In this document: positions 24,767-35,152 of the stretch, piece by piece | Layout: every line of letters starts with the position of its first letter | Numbering within the stretch: position 1 is the first letter of the stretch | DNA from: Fulvivirga marina | GTDB lineage: Bacteria; Bacteroidota; Bacteroidia; Cytophagales; Cyclobacteriaceae | Length of the DNA: 64,000 bases | Direction of reading: 5' to 3' | Assembly: GCF_016775155.1 (NCBI RefSeq) | Contig: NZ_JAEUGD010000014.1 | Span: forward strand, 108,915 to 172,914 | The notes under the pieces: generated by a model | What the model was told of the DNA's origin: nothing | Databases searched by the model: none | The model's input: only the letters and a program-made list of their open reading frames with translations | Program-made: the position numbers and the translations under genes

Positions 24767-24768
24767 GT

Positions 24769-25134
24769 ATGGCTACTAACAGTTACAGGGTAAACGAAAA
24801 GCAAAGCACAAGAGGTAGCATATTTTCCAGACTGGAAAATATGGTACGTATTGATGCTGCTTTTGCTCATGGACTGCCGGTAAAATTCTTGCCGCACATA
24901 CTTTTTGTAACGGCTATAGGAATATTTTATATCGGGAATAACCATTACGCTGAGAAGAATATACGAAAGATTGATCGCCTCAAAGATCAGGTTGAAGATC
25001 TGAGAGCTGATTATACTACACTGAAGGCTGACTATATGTATGCCAGTAAGCAGTCTGAAGTGGCTAAAAATGTCAAAAAGTTCGGCATTACAGAAAGTCT
25101 GCAACCACCTGAAAAAATTGTGATAGAGAAGTAA
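24769..25134 (+). CDS. ftsL: FtsL-like cell division protein
   Basis: This 121-residue protein has one transmembrane helix (about residues 44-62, LPHILFVTAIGIFYIGNN) followed by a coiled-coil (KIDRLKDQVEDLRADYTTLKADYMY) on the periplasmic side. This topology and its place between rsmH and ftsI identify it as FtsL, which with FtsB and FtsQ regulates septal FtsW-FtsI. The sequence is poorly conserved across phyla, so the assignment rests on topology and position. The ftsI start codon abuts its stop. Confidence 0.8.
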   Translation: MATNSYRVNEKQSTRGSIFSRLENMVRIDAAFAHGLPVKFLPHILFVTAIGIFYIGNNHYAEKNIRKIDRLKDQVEDLRADYTTLKADYMYASKQSEVAKNVKKFGITESLQPPEKIVIEK

Positions 25135-27225
25135 GTGAATATTAAGAAGTCCATATTACTCAGAGTCAGGATAGCATTTTTGCTGGTTACGCTTTTTGCC
25201 GTTGCCATAGTGGTAAAGGTGGGTAAAATTCAATTTGCCGAAGGAGATAGGTGGCAGCAGATTGCTGATCAGACCAATGTCAAATATATGACAGTAAAGG
25301 CAACCCGGGGAAATATATACTCTGATAACGGTAGTCTTCTGGCTACTTCACTACCTTTTTATAAGGTAGCGTTTGATGCTACAATAGCTTCTGATGAAGT
25401 ATTTAATCAAGGTATAGATTCATTAGCCTTACTCTTGTCCAGGTACTTTAAAGATCAGTCGCAGGAGGGATATAAAAGAAAGTTAAAAAATGCCAGAGCT
25501 ACAGGAAGGCAATATATAGTCATCAACCGGGAGCAGGTCGGGTATCAGGGCAAAAAGCAAATGTCAACTTGGCCCATATTTCGACATGGCAGATTAGGAG
25601 GAGGTGTAATATTTCATAAGGTCGACAAGAGGTTCAGACCTTTTTCTAATTTAAGCAGACGTACAATTGGTTTCGTCAATGAGAACAACCGAGGTGCAGG
25701 CTTGGAGTACAGCTTTAATGATAAACTTGCAGGTAAAGATGGAGAAGCGCTGTATCAAAAAATGGCGGGAGGGAGCTGGAAACCTGTTTTTGATGGCTCG
25801 GAAGTGAAGACGGAAAATGGTTTTGATATTGAAACTACCATTGATATTAATCTTCAGGATGTGAGCGAAACAGCCTTGTTAAAGGCCCTTGAATATCATG
25901 AAGCTGATTATGGTGTAGTAGCAGTGATGGAGGTGAGTACAGGGGAGATAAAAGCAATCTCCAACCTGAGTAGAAATAGCAATGGCTACTATTATGAAAG
26001 GTATAATTATGCAGTTGGAGGTTTAAGAGAACCGGGTTCTACATTCAAACTGGCTACCATGATCGCCCTTTTGGAAGATACCAATATGAATCTCGGGGAT
26101 AGTGTTGACACAGGAAATGGAAAGTACAAGTTCTACGATAATACAGTTACTGACCACGAAGAGGGGGGATATGGAACCATCACCGTTCGTGAGGCTTTTG
26201 AAAAGTCTTCAAATGTGGCGATGGCAAAACTGGTAGATAAATATTTTGGGCTAAAACCAGAAAGGTTTCTTCAGTACATAGACAATCTTGAACTGTCAAA
26301 ACCACTGGGTTTGCAAATCAAAGGAGAAGGTATTCCTAAGATTAAAAGGCCAACAGATAAAGACTGGAGTGGTATTACGTTGCCTTGGATGGCTTATGGT
26401 TATGGACTGGAACTTACGCCGTTGCAGTCATTGGCTCTTTACAATGCTGTGGCAAATAATGGTAAAATGATTAAGCCGATCATTGTGAAGAAAGTGAGAA
26501 GGGCAGACAAAGTTTTGGAAGAATATAATACGGTAGTACTTAATGGCAAAATCTGTTCGAATGAAACACTAGCCAAAGTAAGAGTGATGCTGGAAGGTGT
26601 GGTTGATCGCGGAACGGCTAACAATATAAAAAATAGTCATTATAAAATTGCTGGAAAGACAGGAACTGCCCAGATTTTGGAGAATGGTCGGTATACAAAG
26701 AGGTACATCACTTCTTTTGCCGGTTATTTTCCTGCGGACAACCCAAGGTATAGTGCTATAGTGCTAATCAAAAACCCGAAGGGATGGAGGCAGTATGGTA
26801 GCAATGTAGCTGCACCGGTTTTTAAGGAAATAGCGGATAATATCTACTCTCGTGATATAGATATGCATAGACCAATGGCTAAAGAATACGTTGCGGAAGC
26901 AGGTGTTTTCCCGGTAATACGTTCAGGGAATCATGAGGATTTGCAGTTCATATGTAACGAACTGAGTATTTCCAATCATAGCGAGGGAGATCAGGATTGG
27001 GTTACAACAGAGCTTTTTGGAAATGCAATAAAATGGAAAGATAATAAAGTGGACCCGCAGTTTGTTCCGGATGTGACAGGGATGACATTGCGAGATGCCA
27101 TATATGTACTAGAAAGCTGTGGTCTCAGGGTAAGTATCCGAGGTACAGGCCGGGTTTCCCGGCAATCACAGCAGCCTGGCACAAGAGCGTTGAAAGGAAG
27201 TGAAATAAAAATTGAGTTGGGCTGA
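25135..27225 (+). CDS. ftsI: Septal penicillin-binding protein (FtsI/PBP3), with C-terminal PASTA domain
   Basis: This 696-residue peptidoglycan transpeptidase crosslinks septal wall. It has an N-terminal membrane anchor (about residues 10-30), a dimerisation region (ATRGNIYSDNG), and then the transpeptidase motifs: SxxK as STFK (Ser302, Lys305), SxN as SSN (358-360), and KTGT (508-511). A single PASTA-type domain begins around FVPDVTGMTLRDAIY and ends the protein, a common feature in Bacteroidota. The start is GTG at 25135, abutting ftsL. Confidence 0.95.
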   Translation: MNIKKSILLRVRIAFLLVTLFAVAIVVKVGKIQFAEGDRWQQIADQTNVKYMTVKATRGNIYSDNGSLLATSLPFYKVAFDATIASDEVFNQGIDSLALLLSRYFKDQSQEGYKRKLKNARATGRQYIVINREQVGYQGKKQMSTWPIFRHGRLGGGVIFHKVDKRFRPFSNLSRRTIGFVNENNRGAGLEYSFNDKLAGKDGEALYQKMAGGSWKPVFDGSEVKTENGFDIETTIDINLQDVSETALLKALEYHEADYGVVAVMEVSTGEIKAISNLSRNSNGYYYERYNYAVGGLREPGSTFKLATMIALLEDTNMNLGDSVDTGNGKYKFYDNTVTDHEEGGYGTITVREAFEKSSNVAMAKLVDKYFGLKPERFLQYIDNLELSKPLGLQIKGEGIPKIKRPTDKDWSGITLPWMAYGYGLELTPLQSLALYNAVANNGKMIKPIIVKKVRRADKVLEEYNTVVLNGKICSNETLAKVRVMLEGVVDRGTANNIKNSHYKIAGKTGTAQILENGRYTKRYITSFAGYFPADNPRYSAIVLIKNPKGWRQYGSNVAAPVFKEIADNIYSRDIDMHRPMAKEYVAEAGVFPVIRSGNHEDLQFICNELSISNHSEGDQDWVTTELFGNAIKWKDNKVDPQFVPDVTGMTLRDAIYVLESCGLRVSIRGTGRVSRQSQQPGTRALKGSEIKIELG

Positions 27226-28691
27226 TGGCGATATTGAAAGACATATTATATAAATCTTCCCTGGTCTCTACTTCAGGTAGTATGGACAGGGAAATTTCGC
27301 ATATAGCCTTTGATTCAAGAAAGGTGACGAAGGGGACACTGTTTATTGCCGTTACAGGTACTCAGGTTGATGGTCATGATTTTATAGGGCAGGCTGTAAA
27401 ATCAGGGGCAAGTGCTGTTGTATGCGAGCAGTTGCCAGATGAAATTTCTGATGAGGTTACTTATGTAGCAGTTAAGGATAGCAGCCGGGCTCTAGGTTGG
27501 ATTGCTTCTAACTTTTATGGTAATCCATCATCTAAATTGCAACTCGTAGGTATCACTGGTACCAATGGGAAAACTACTGTGGCGACATTATTATATAACC
27601 TGTTCAGGAAAATGGGGTGTAAGACTGGGCTTCTTTCTACGGTTATCAATAAAATAAATGATGAGGAGATACCTGCATCTCATACTACTCCTGATGCTAT
27701 CAGGCTCAATGAGATGCTGGATGATATGGTGAAAAAGGGATGTGAATATGCCTTTATGGAAGTCAGCTCGCATGCAATACAACAAGAGCGTGTGGCAGGT
27801 CAGAAGTTTGCTGGCGCGGTGTTCACGAATATTACCCATGATCACCTGGATTATCACAAGACTTTTGATGCATATATCAATGCAAAGAAGAAACTGTTTG
27901 ATGAGTTGGGCTCAGAAGGGTTTGCCCTTGTCAATGTGGATGATAAAAGAGGCAGAATAATGCTTCAGAATACTAGTGCTACAAAGAATACCTATGCTCT
28001 TCGAAGCGTGGCAGATTTTAAGGGTAAGTTGATTTCCAATACACTTCAGGGAATTGAAATGGAGATTGACAATAAAAATGTTTGGTTCAGGTTAATAGGA
28101 GATTTTAACGCCTATAATCTTTTGGCGGCATATGGTGTAGCGGTCTTGCTTGGCAAAGACTCGGATGAAGTACTGACTCAATTGTCTTTGTTGGACGGTG
28201 CTCCTGGCAGATTCGAACAGGTGGCGAATAGCTCTAACGTAACAGCCATTGTGGATTATGCACATACGCCTGATGCTTTGAAGAATGTGCTTGAAACTAT
28301 AGCTGAGTTCAGAGCAGAGGCAAAGCAGGTCATTACTGTAGTGGGCTGTGGAGGAAACAGAGATAAAGGAAAGCGCCCATTGATGGCTTCCATAGCCTGT
28401 AAGTGGAGTGATAAAGTGATTTTGACCTCAGACAATCCTCGTGATGAGGATCCGATGGAGATAATAAAGGATATGCAAGCTGGCGTAAGCCCGGCAGAAT
28501 ATAAAAAAACTGTGGTATTAGCGGACAGGGAGGAAGCCATAAAAACAGCATGCCTTCTCGCTGATAATAATGATATAATACTTGTAGCTGGTAAAGGACA
28601 TGAAACTTACCAGGAAATAAATGGAGTTAAACACCCTTTTGATGATAAGGAGGTGCTTGGACGAATGTTAAACCTATTTGCCAAAGATTAA
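27225..28691 (+). CDS. murE: UDP-MurNAc-tripeptide synthetase (MurE)
   Basis: This 488-residue cytosolic ligase adds the third stem residue to UDP-MurNAc-L-Ala-D-Glu. The ATP-binding P-loop GITGTNGKTT lies near residues 109-118. The DNPRDEDP sequence near the C-terminus is the DNPR motif that selects meso-diaminopimelate, so a DAP-type wall is predicted. The ATG overlaps the ftsI stop codon by one base (TGATG), indicating translational coupling. Confidence 0.96.
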   Translation: MAILKDILYKSSLVSTSGSMDREISHIAFDSRKVTKGTLFIAVTGTQVDGHDFIGQAVKSGASAVVCEQLPDEISDEVTYVAVKDSSRALGWIASNFYGNPSSKLQLVGITGTNGKTTVATLLYNLFRKMGCKTGLLSTVINKINDEEIPASHTTPDAIRLNEMLDDMVKKGCEYAFMEVSSHAIQQERVAGQKFAGAVFTNITHDHLDYHKTFDAYINAKKKLFDELGSEGFALVNVDDKRGRIMLQNTSATKNTYALRSVADFKGKLISNTLQGIEMEIDNKNVWFRLIGDFNAYNLLAAYGVAVLLGKDSDEVLTQLSLLDGAPGRFEQVANSSNVTAIVDYAHTPDALKNVLETIAEFRAEAKQVITVVGCGGNRDKGKRPLMASIACKWSDKVILTSDNPRDEDPMEIIKDMQAGVSPAEYKKTVVLADREEAIKTACLLADNNDIILVAGKGHETYQEINGVKHPFDDKEVLGRMLNLFAKD

Positions 28692-28696
28692 GATAG

Positions 28697-29905
28697 ATGC
28701 TGTATTACTTTTTTGATTATCTACAGAGAGAGTTTGACCTGATAGGAGCCGGGGTATTTCAGTATATCTCGTTTCGAGCTGGTATGGCTGCGCTTATCTC
28801 GCTGTTGATCACTATCATGTTTGGTAAAAAGCTTATCAATTTCCTGAGAAAGAGGCAGGTGGGAGAAAGCGTAAGGGATTTGGGCCTTGAAGGGCAAATG
28901 GAAAAGAAGGGTACCCCCACTATGGGTGGATTGATTATCCTGAGTGCGATTCTCATTCCTGTACTGTTGTTTGCGAAGTTGGACAATGTATATGTTATTC
29001 TGCTGATAGTAGCTACTATCTGGCTCGGACTAATAGGGTTTTTAGATGATTACATTAAGGTATTTAAGAAGAATAAGGAGGGGCTTGCAGGCAGGTTCAA
29101 GGTTGTAGGCCAGGTTAGTATCGGGCTTATCGTAGGCTTGACGCTTTACTTTCATGATGATGTAGTGGTAAGGGAGTATGCTGATACAGCAGTAATAGAA
29201 AATAATGAAGTGGTAAGAGAGTATGAGGATGTGAAATCGACCAAAACAACAGTGCCATTTTTCAAGGACAATGAACTGGACTACGATAGTATCATACCTT
29301 TCTTAGGGCATGATTACACCTGGATGATATATGTACTGATTGTGATTTTCATTATTACGGCTGTGTCTAACGGAGCTAATATTACTGATGGTATAGATGG
29401 GCTGGCTGCTGGTACCTCGGCCATTATTGGTCTTACTCTGGCGATTTTTGCTTACTTATCCGGCCGTGTTGACTTTAGTGAATACCTGAACATTTTACAT
29501 ATCCCTAATCTGGGAGAGGTTGTGATATTTTGTACTGCTTTTGTTGGGGCATGCTGTGGTTTCTTGTGGTATAACTCTTATCCCGCACAGGTTTTTATGG
29601 GAGATACTGGAAGCTTATCCCTTGGAGGGATTATAGCAGTGTTGGCACTCGTCGTAAGAAAGGAACTGATGATACCGGTACTTTGTGGGATATTCCTGAT
29701 AGAAAATATGTCAGTAATTATACAGGTATCATACTTTAAGTACACCCGAAAAAAATACGGTGAGGGTAGAAGGGTTTTTTTAATGTCCCCACTTCATCAC
29801 CATTACCAAAAAAAGAATTTACACGAATCCAAGATCGTAACACGGTTCTGGATTGTAGGAATATTACTAGCAATTTTGACTTTGGCAACATTAAAACTGA
29901 GATGA
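28697..29905 (+). CDS. mraY: Phospho-MurNAc-pentapeptide transferase (MraY)
   Basis: This 402-residue membrane enzyme makes lipid I from undecaprenyl phosphate. Conserved signatures are [13 protein letters not shown] and [18 protein letters not shown] with the catalytic Asp pair, [13 protein letters not shown], and [17 protein letters not shown] polar insertion of about 45 residues (around [19 protein letters not shown]) lies between helices, as in other Bacteroidota MraY proteins. It starts 5 bases after murE. Confidence 0.97.
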   Translation: MLYYFFDYLQREFDLIGAGVFQYISFRAGMAALISLLITIMFGKKLINFLRKRQVGESVRDLGLEGQMEKKGTPTMGGLIILSAILIPVLLFAKLDNVYVILLIVATIWLGLIGFLDDYIKVFKKNKEGLAGRFKVVGQVSIGLIVGLTLYFHDDVVVREYADTAVIENNEVVREYEDVKSTKTTVPFFKDNELDYDSIIPFLGHDYTWMIYVLIVIFIITAVSNGANITDGIDGLAAGTSAIIGLTLAIFAYLSGRVDFSEYLNILHIPNLGEVVIFCTAFVGACCGFLWYNSYPAQVFMGDTGSLSLGGIIAVLALVVRKELMIPVLCGIFLIENMSVIIQVSYFKYTRKKYGEGRRVFLMSPLHHHYQKKNLHESKIVTRFWIVGILLAILTLATLKLR

Positions 29906-29930
29906 TTTTGTACGCATAAACTGAAAAGAC

Positions 29931-30074
29931 ATGATTAATATATGTGACATCTATATGGCTATTTTCAATGCAACTATGAAGCAGGGTAAGATGGTAGTAG
30001 GAAAGGGCGTTACATATGCTAACAGTAAATTCAGTTTGGATAATTTAAACAGGCAGATACAGATAGAATGGTGA
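29931..30074 (+). CDS. Candidate 47-residue protein between mraY and murD
   Basis: An ATG at 29931 opens 47 codons ending in TGA at 30072-30074, overlapping the first 7 bases of murD. It occupies nearly all of the only large gap (162 bases) in a cluster whose genes otherwise touch or overlap. The product is neutral, without signal peptide or membrane helix, and is not a family I recognise. The overlap with murD would couple translation. It may equally be leader sequence, so confidence is low. Confidence 0.4.
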   Translation: MINICDIYMAIFNATMKQGKMVVGKGVTYANSKFSLDNLNRQIQIEW

Positions 30075-31426
30075 GCAGAAAAGTAACCATATTAGGGGCA
30101 GGGGAAAGTGGAACCGGAGCGGCGCTTCTTGCAAAAAGCAAGGGCTATGACGTTTTTGTTTCTGACTTTGGAACCATTAAGGACAGCTACAAAAAGGAGT
30201 TGATCGATGCAGGTATTGCCTATGAAGAACGGAAGCACTCAGCCGATATCATTTTGGAGTCCAGTCTGATCATTAAAAGTCCGGGCATCTCAGAAAAAGT
30301 GGATATCATAAAAAAGGCTCAGGCCAGAAATATCCAGTTTATTGATGAAATCGAATTTGCAGCGCAGTATACTACTGCAAAGATTATAGCCATAACAGGC
30401 ACTAATGGAAAAACAACAACTACACTGCTTACATATCACTTGCTAAAAGAGGCAGGATTGAATGTTGGCCTGGCTGGCAATGTGGGGCATAGCCTGGCAA
30501 AGCAGGTCATAGAAGATAAGTATGACTACTATGTGGTGGAGATGAGCAGCTTCCAGTTAGATGGTACGGCGTATTTCAAGCCATACATTGGAGTATTGCT
30601 GAATATTACTCCTGATCATATGGATCGCTACGATTATAAGCTGACTAACTACGTTGACTCGAAGTTTCAGATGGTCAATAACATGACACCTGACGATCAC
30701 TTCATCTACTATGCTGATAATGAGCTTATACAAGAAGGGGTAGATAAAAGATCGATTAGGTCACTGTTGCACCCTTTATCGCTTACCGAAAGCATGTCAG
30801 CTTACACTGCTAATGGTGAGATGGTTTTTGAAGGAGGGTTTAAAGTAGCCCAGGGAGATACAGTTTTGAGAGGTGAGCACAATGCTATCAATATGATGGC
30901 CGCCATTTCAGTAGCCAGGATTCTGGGGGTGAATGAGGTGAGTATAAGGCAAAGTCTGAAAACCTTTAAAAATGCACCACATCGCATGGAATATGTGGCG
31001 ACTATCAATGATGTTGATTTCGTTAACGATTCGAAGGCAACTAATGTGGATGCGGTAAAATATGCGCTGGATAGCTTCAGTACGCCATTGGTATGGATTG
31101 CTGGAGGAGTTGATAAAGGCAATGACTATAGTCTGGTAATGGAGTCAGTAAATGCTAAAGTAAAGGCGCTGGTTTGTTTGGGGAAAGATAACAGTAAGTT
31201 GAGAGATGCTTTTCATGAGCAGATCATCAATTTGTTGGAGACAGATAATATTAAAGATGCTGTAAGGTCAGCATTAGGATATGCAAAAGCACATGACGTG
31301 GTATTACTATCTCCGGCATGTGCAAGTTTTGACTTGTTCAAAAATTATGAAGACAGAGGCGATCAGTTTAAGCAGGCCGTGCTTGAACTAAAGCAGGAAT
31401 TTGAAAGTAACGCTTTGAAGCAATGA
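30068..31426 (+). CDS. murD: UDP-MurNAc-L-Ala:D-Glu ligase (MurD)
   Basis: This 452-residue ligase adds D-glutamate. The N-terminal Rossmann-like domain starts VTILGAGESGTGAALLA, the P-loop is AITGTNGKTTTTLL (about residues 109-122), and the family segments VEMSSFQLDG, NITPDHMDRY and PHRMEYV are present, with FVNDSKATNVDA in the C-terminal domain. It overlaps ftsW by 4 bases (ATGA). Confidence 0.97.
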   Translation: MVSRKVTILGAGESGTGAALLAKSKGYDVFVSDFGTIKDSYKKELIDAGIAYEERKHSADIILESSLIIKSPGISEKVDIIKKAQARNIQFIDEIEFAAQYTTAKIIAITGTNGKTTTTLLTYHLLKEAGLNVGLAGNVGHSLAKQVIEDKYDYYVVEMSSFQLDGTAYFKPYIGVLLNITPDHMDRYDYKLTNYVDSKFQMVNNMTPDDHFIYYADNELIQEGVDKRSIRSLLHPLSLTESMSAYTANGEMVFEGGFKVAQGDTVLRGEHNAINMMAAISVARILGVNEVSIRQSLKTFKNAPHRMEYVATINDVDFVNDSKATNVDAVKYALDSFSTPLVWIAGGVDKGNDYSLVMESVNAKVKALVCLGKDNSKLRDAFHEQIINLLETDNIKDAVRSALGYAKAHDVVLLSPACASFDLFKNYEDRGDQFKQAVLELKQEFESNALKQ

Positions 31427-32583
31427 AAAAGATTAAGACATGGATGGATGAGCATTTGCACGGAGATCCGGTGATCTGGGCCGTGGTGTTTGCGCTGTCA
31501 TTGATTAGTACACTGGTGGTGTATAGTGCTACAGGTACGCTTGCTTTTAAGCATATGAGTAACCCTGAAACCTACCTGTTCAAGCATACCATGCTCTTAG
31601 GGGTAGGGTTATTGGCCATGTGGTTTGCACATAAAGTAGATTACAGATATTACTCCAGAATATCAAGACTGGCATTGTGGGTAAGCGTACCTTTGCTCAT
31701 TTATACCTTTACTAATGGTATGAGCTTAAACGATGCATCAAGATGGATTATGGTGCCTGTGATTAATGCGTCATTCCAGCCTTCAGATCTGGCAAGTTTA
31801 GCTTTAATAACCAGTCTCGCAAGTATGTTGTCCAAGCGTCAACAAAATATAGCTGATTTTAAGGAATCATTGATTCCTATACTAATCTGGTGTGGTGTAA
31901 TATGTGGGCTGATCGCTCTTACAAACTTGTCATCAGCGATCCTGTTATTTCTAACCTGTATGCTGATCATGTTTATAGGACGTGTGCCCATCAAGTATTT
32001 GGCTATGTTGGTATTTGTAGGAGCACTTTCAGGAGTGGCAGCGCTTAAATTTGGAGAAAGGGCAGAAACAGCAAAGAGTCGTATAGAGACATTTATTGAA
32101 GGAAGAGAGCTTCCTTTTCAGGCTAAGCAAGCAAGGATAGCGGTTGCAACCGGAGGGGTTACGGGTAAAGGTCCCGGGCAAAGTCAACAGAGAAATATTC
32201 TACCTCACCCATATTCTGATTTCGTGTATGCGATCATTATAGAGGAGTATGGTATGATAGGGGGAATTGTGGTGCTTGCGTTGTATCTGGTTTTATTGTC
32301 ACGAGGCATGAAAGGGGTATACAATAGTGAAAGAGCCTTTGGAGGATTACTGTCGGCAGGGTTAAGCTTTGCACTCGTACTGCAGGCCATGGTAAATATG
32401 GGAGTAGTAGTCGGGCTCGGACCAATTACCGGTCTACCCTTACCCATGGTGAGTATGGGAGGAACCTCACTACTTTTTACAGGTTTGTCGATTGGTATTA
32501 TACTCAGTGTGAGTCGTGGGGAAGTGGATAAAAACTGGGGAGGTGGTAGTAGTAAAGAAGTGAAAAACATGGTTAGGGTATAA
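31423..32583 (+). CDS. ftsW: Septal peptidoglycan glycosyltransferase FtsW
   Basis: This 386-residue multi-spanning SEDS-family protein polymerises glycan strands at the septum together with FtsI. Seen are about ten hydrophobic helices, the long loop with GVTGKGPGQSQQRNILPHPYSDFVYAIIIEEYG, and the conserved PLPMVSMGGTSLL segment. The SEDS catalytic Asp lies in the large loop region (SDFVYA). It overlaps murD and is followed by a 68-base gap before murG. Confidence 0.95.
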   Translation: MKKIKTWMDEHLHGDPVIWAVVFALSLISTLVVYSATGTLAFKHMSNPETYLFKHTMLLGVGLLAMWFAHKVDYRYYSRISRLALWVSVPLLIYTFTNGMSLNDASRWIMVPVINASFQPSDLASLALITSLASMLSKRQQNIADFKESLIPILIWCGVICGLIALTNLSSAILLFLTCMLIMFIGRVPIKYLAMLVFVGALSGVAALKFGERAETAKSRIETFIEGRELPFQAKQARIAVATGGVTGKGPGQSQQRNILPHPYSDFVYAIIIEEYGMIGGIVVLALYLVLLSRGMKGVYNSERAFGGLLSAGLSFALVLQAMVNMGVVVGLGPITGLPLPMVSMGGTSLLFTGLSIGIILSVSRGEVDKNWGGGSSKEVKNMVRV

Positions 32584-32651
32584 GGCCTATACAGTGAGTG
32601 AATTAAAAAATTAAAAAAACAAAGAACTAATAAAAGACTGAAAACTGAGCA

Positions 32652-33761
32652 TTGAAGACAGAAAGACCATATCGATTTATCATTAGCGGTGGAGGTACCG
32701 GAGGGCACATTTACCCGGCGATAGCCATTGCTAATGAGATTAAAAGTCGGTTTAGCGATGCCCAGATCCTTTTTGTAGGAGCAAAGGGGAAAATGGAGAT
32801 GAAGAAGGTTCCTGAGGCTGGCTATAAGATCATAGGTCTTTGGATAAGTGGTTTTCAAAGAAGGATTTCAATAGATAATCTGTACTTTCCATTCAAGGTT
32901 TTGTTCAGTTATGTAGCGGCTAACAGAATTATTAAAAGGTTTAAGCCGCATGCTGTGATAGGTGTGGGAGGATATGCCAGCGGTCCGATTATGCTGGCGG
33001 CGAGAGGCAAAAAGATTCCATCAATGATTCAGGAGCAAAACTCTTATGCTGGACTCACCAATAAACGTTTGGGAAAAAAGGTCGAAAAGATATGTGTAGC
33101 ATATGAGCATATGGACCGATACTTTCCTCAGAATAAAATAGTGATTACCGGGAATCCCGTTAGGAAGGACATACAGCATGTAGAAAAGAAGAGAGAGCAG
33201 GCTCTAAAGCATTATAACCTCAAGTCAGGTAAAAAGACCATTCTTGTTTTGGGAGGAAGCCTTGGGGCAAGGACGATCAACAATAGTATCATTAAACATT
33301 TGCAGCAGATTATAGATGTGGATGTACAGTTGATCTGGCAAACAGGTAAGTTCTATTTTGAGGAGATGACTTCCAAAGCTAAAGAACTATACCTCGACAA
33401 TATTCGGATTCTTGAATTTATCAAAGAAATGGACCTAGCCTATGCTGCGGCTGATGTTGTGATCTCACGGGCAGGAGCCTTATCGATTTCAGAGCTTTGT
33501 CTGGTAGGGAAGCCAGTGATATTTGTTCCGTCTCCTAATGTGGCGGAGGATCACCAAACTAAAAATGCTAAAGCGCTGATAGAAAAGAATGCAGCTGTAT
33601 TGGTGAAGGACGTAGTAGCAGAGGGAAAGTTGGTAGACGAAGTATTGGTTTTGTTAAAGGATGAAAAGAGGCAAGCAGAGTTGATCCAAAATATTAAGCA
33701 ATTGGCTAAGCCCAATGCAACGGAAGATATTGTAAATGAATTGATGACCATTATAAAGTGA
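32652..33761 (+). CDS. murG: Lipid II-forming GlcNAc transferase (MurG)
   Basis: This 369-residue peripheral membrane glycosyltransferase converts lipid I to lipid II. The N-terminal GGGTGGHIYPA motif is at residues 13-23, GVGGYASGP follows near 100, and the C-terminal domain holds VLGGSLGARTINN and SRAGALSISEL, which bind UDP-GlcNAc. The start appears to be TTG at 32652; no ATG or GTG in frame precedes the conserved N-terminus. It overlaps murC by 4 bases. Confidence 0.97.
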   Translation: MKTERPYRFIISGGGTGGHIYPAIAIANEIKSRFSDAQILFVGAKGKMEMKKVPEAGYKIIGLWISGFQRRISIDNLYFPFKVLFSYVAANRIIKRFKPHAVIGVGGYASGPIMLAARGKKIPSMIQEQNSYAGLTNKRLGKKVEKICVAYEHMDRYFPQNKIVITGNPVRKDIQHVEKKREQALKHYNLKSGKKTILVLGGSLGARTINNSIIKHLQQIIDVDVQLIWQTGKFYFEEMTSKAKELYLDNIRILEFIKEMDLAYAAADVVISRAGALSISELCLVGKPVIFVPSPNVAEDHQTKNAKALIEKNAAVLVKDVVAEGKLVDEVLVLLKDEKRQAELIQNIKQLAKPNATEDIVNELMTIIK

Positions 33762-35152
33762 CGCTGAAAAATTACCATAGTGTGTATTTCCTGGGTATCG
33801 GGGGGATCGGTATGAGTGCCCTGGCAAGGTGGTTTAACGAAAACGACTACTATGTTGCGGGTTATGATCGTACCAGTACGGAGCTTACCCGTCAGCTGGA
33901 AGCAGAGAATGTTTCCGTTCATTATCAGGATGGCGTTCATTTTATTCCCAAGAAGATAAGGGGAGATAAGGAAGGAGTGCTGATTGTTTATACTCCGGCG
34001 ATACCTAAGGCTCATGAAGAATTCAATTATTTGAAAGATAGTGGATATGAGCTTAAAAAGAGATCGCAGGTATTGGGTATGATCACAGAAGGGTTCTACA
34101 CTGTGGCAGTGGCAGGTACTCATGGTAAAACTACTACTTCGTCAATGGTCGCTCACTTGCTGAAGTCTGCAGGAAGAGATATTGCTGCATTCTTAGGAGG
34201 TATCGCGACTAATTATGGATCCAACTTTATATCTAACGAGGAGATAACTCCGGAGACGGTAGCGGTGGTAGAGGCTGATGAGTTTGACAGGTCATTCCTG
34301 GCATTGAATCCTGACGTAGCAGTGGTTACAGCTTCAGATGCTGATCATCTTGATATCTATGGAGATAAATTAAATTTGGAAACTTCATTTAAGGAGTTTA
34401 TTGGGAAGATCAAGGATAAAGGTAAACTATTTATAAACGAGAAAATATCGAAAGAACTAACGACAGACTTTGGTGGAACAGTCTGTACGTATGGAATAAA
34501 CCGGGGGCATTTTTTTGCCAGTAACATTACCATGAAAAATGGATTTTTTGAATTCGATTATTCAGACGAGAGGCACAAGATTGAGCGACTAAGATTAGGC
34601 GTCCCCGGTTTTCATAATGTAGAAAATGCAACCGTGGCTATTGCTATTGCGTTGGACTTGCTTTTGAGTCCTGAAGAAGTGAAGAATGGAATAGAGAGCT
34701 ATATGGGTGTTAAAAGGCGGTTTGAATATTTGCTAAGAGGCCAAAGTGCTGTTTTGGTGGATGATTATGCTCATCACCCGGTGGAGATTGAAGCTTTTTT
34801 GAAGTCCTTGCGAGCACTTTACCCTGACAGAAAGATAACGGCAATATTTCAGCCTCATCTTTATACCAGAACCAGGGATTTTGCTGATGGGTTTGCGGAA
34901 AGCCTAAGCCTGGCAGATGAAGTGATTTTGCTGGATATATATCCGGCACGTGAGGAGCCTATAGAAGGTGTAACGTCCGAAATAATATTCAAGAATATTT
35001 CGGTAGATAATAAGGTACAGTGTACTAAGCAGGAATTGTTGAAATACCTGAAAGGTATCGAACTTGATGTAGTGGCAACTATTGGAGCAGGAGATATAGA
35101 TCAATTGGTGTTGCCGGTTAGGGATTTATTAAAAGACAGATATCATGTTTAA
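33758..35152 (+). CDS. murC: UDP-MurNAc:L-Ala ligase (MurC)
   Basis: This 464-residue ligase adds L-alanine as the first stem residue. The N-terminal dinucleotide-like motif is LGIGGIGMSALARW, the P-loop AVAGTHGKTTTSSMVA lies near residue 120, and VEADEFDRSFL and DDYAHHPVEI are family motifs. The start is GTG (33758), sharing the GTGA overlap with the murG stop. The last 8 bases overlap ftsQ. Confidence 0.97.
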   Translation: MTLKNYHSVYFLGIGGIGMSALARWFNENDYYVAGYDRTSTELTRQLEAENVSVHYQDGVHFIPKKIRGDKEGVLIVYTPAIPKAHEEFNYLKDSGYELKKRSQVLGMITEGFYTVAVAGTHGKTTTSSMVAHLLKSAGRDIAAFLGGIATNYGSNFISNEEITPETVAVVEADEFDRSFLALNPDVAVVTASDADHLDIYGDKLNLETSFKEFIGKIKDKGKLFINEKISKELTTDFGGTVCTYGINRGHFFASNITMKNGFFEFDYSDERHKIERLRLGVPGFHNVENATVAIAIALDLLLSPEEVKNGIESYMGVKRRFEYLLRGQSAVLVDDYAHHPVEIEAFLKSLRALYPDRKITAIFQPHLYTRTRDFADGFAESLSLADEVILLDIYPAREEPIEGVTSEIIFKNISVDNKVQCTKQELLKYLKGIELDVVATIGAGDIDQLVLPVRDLLKDRYHV

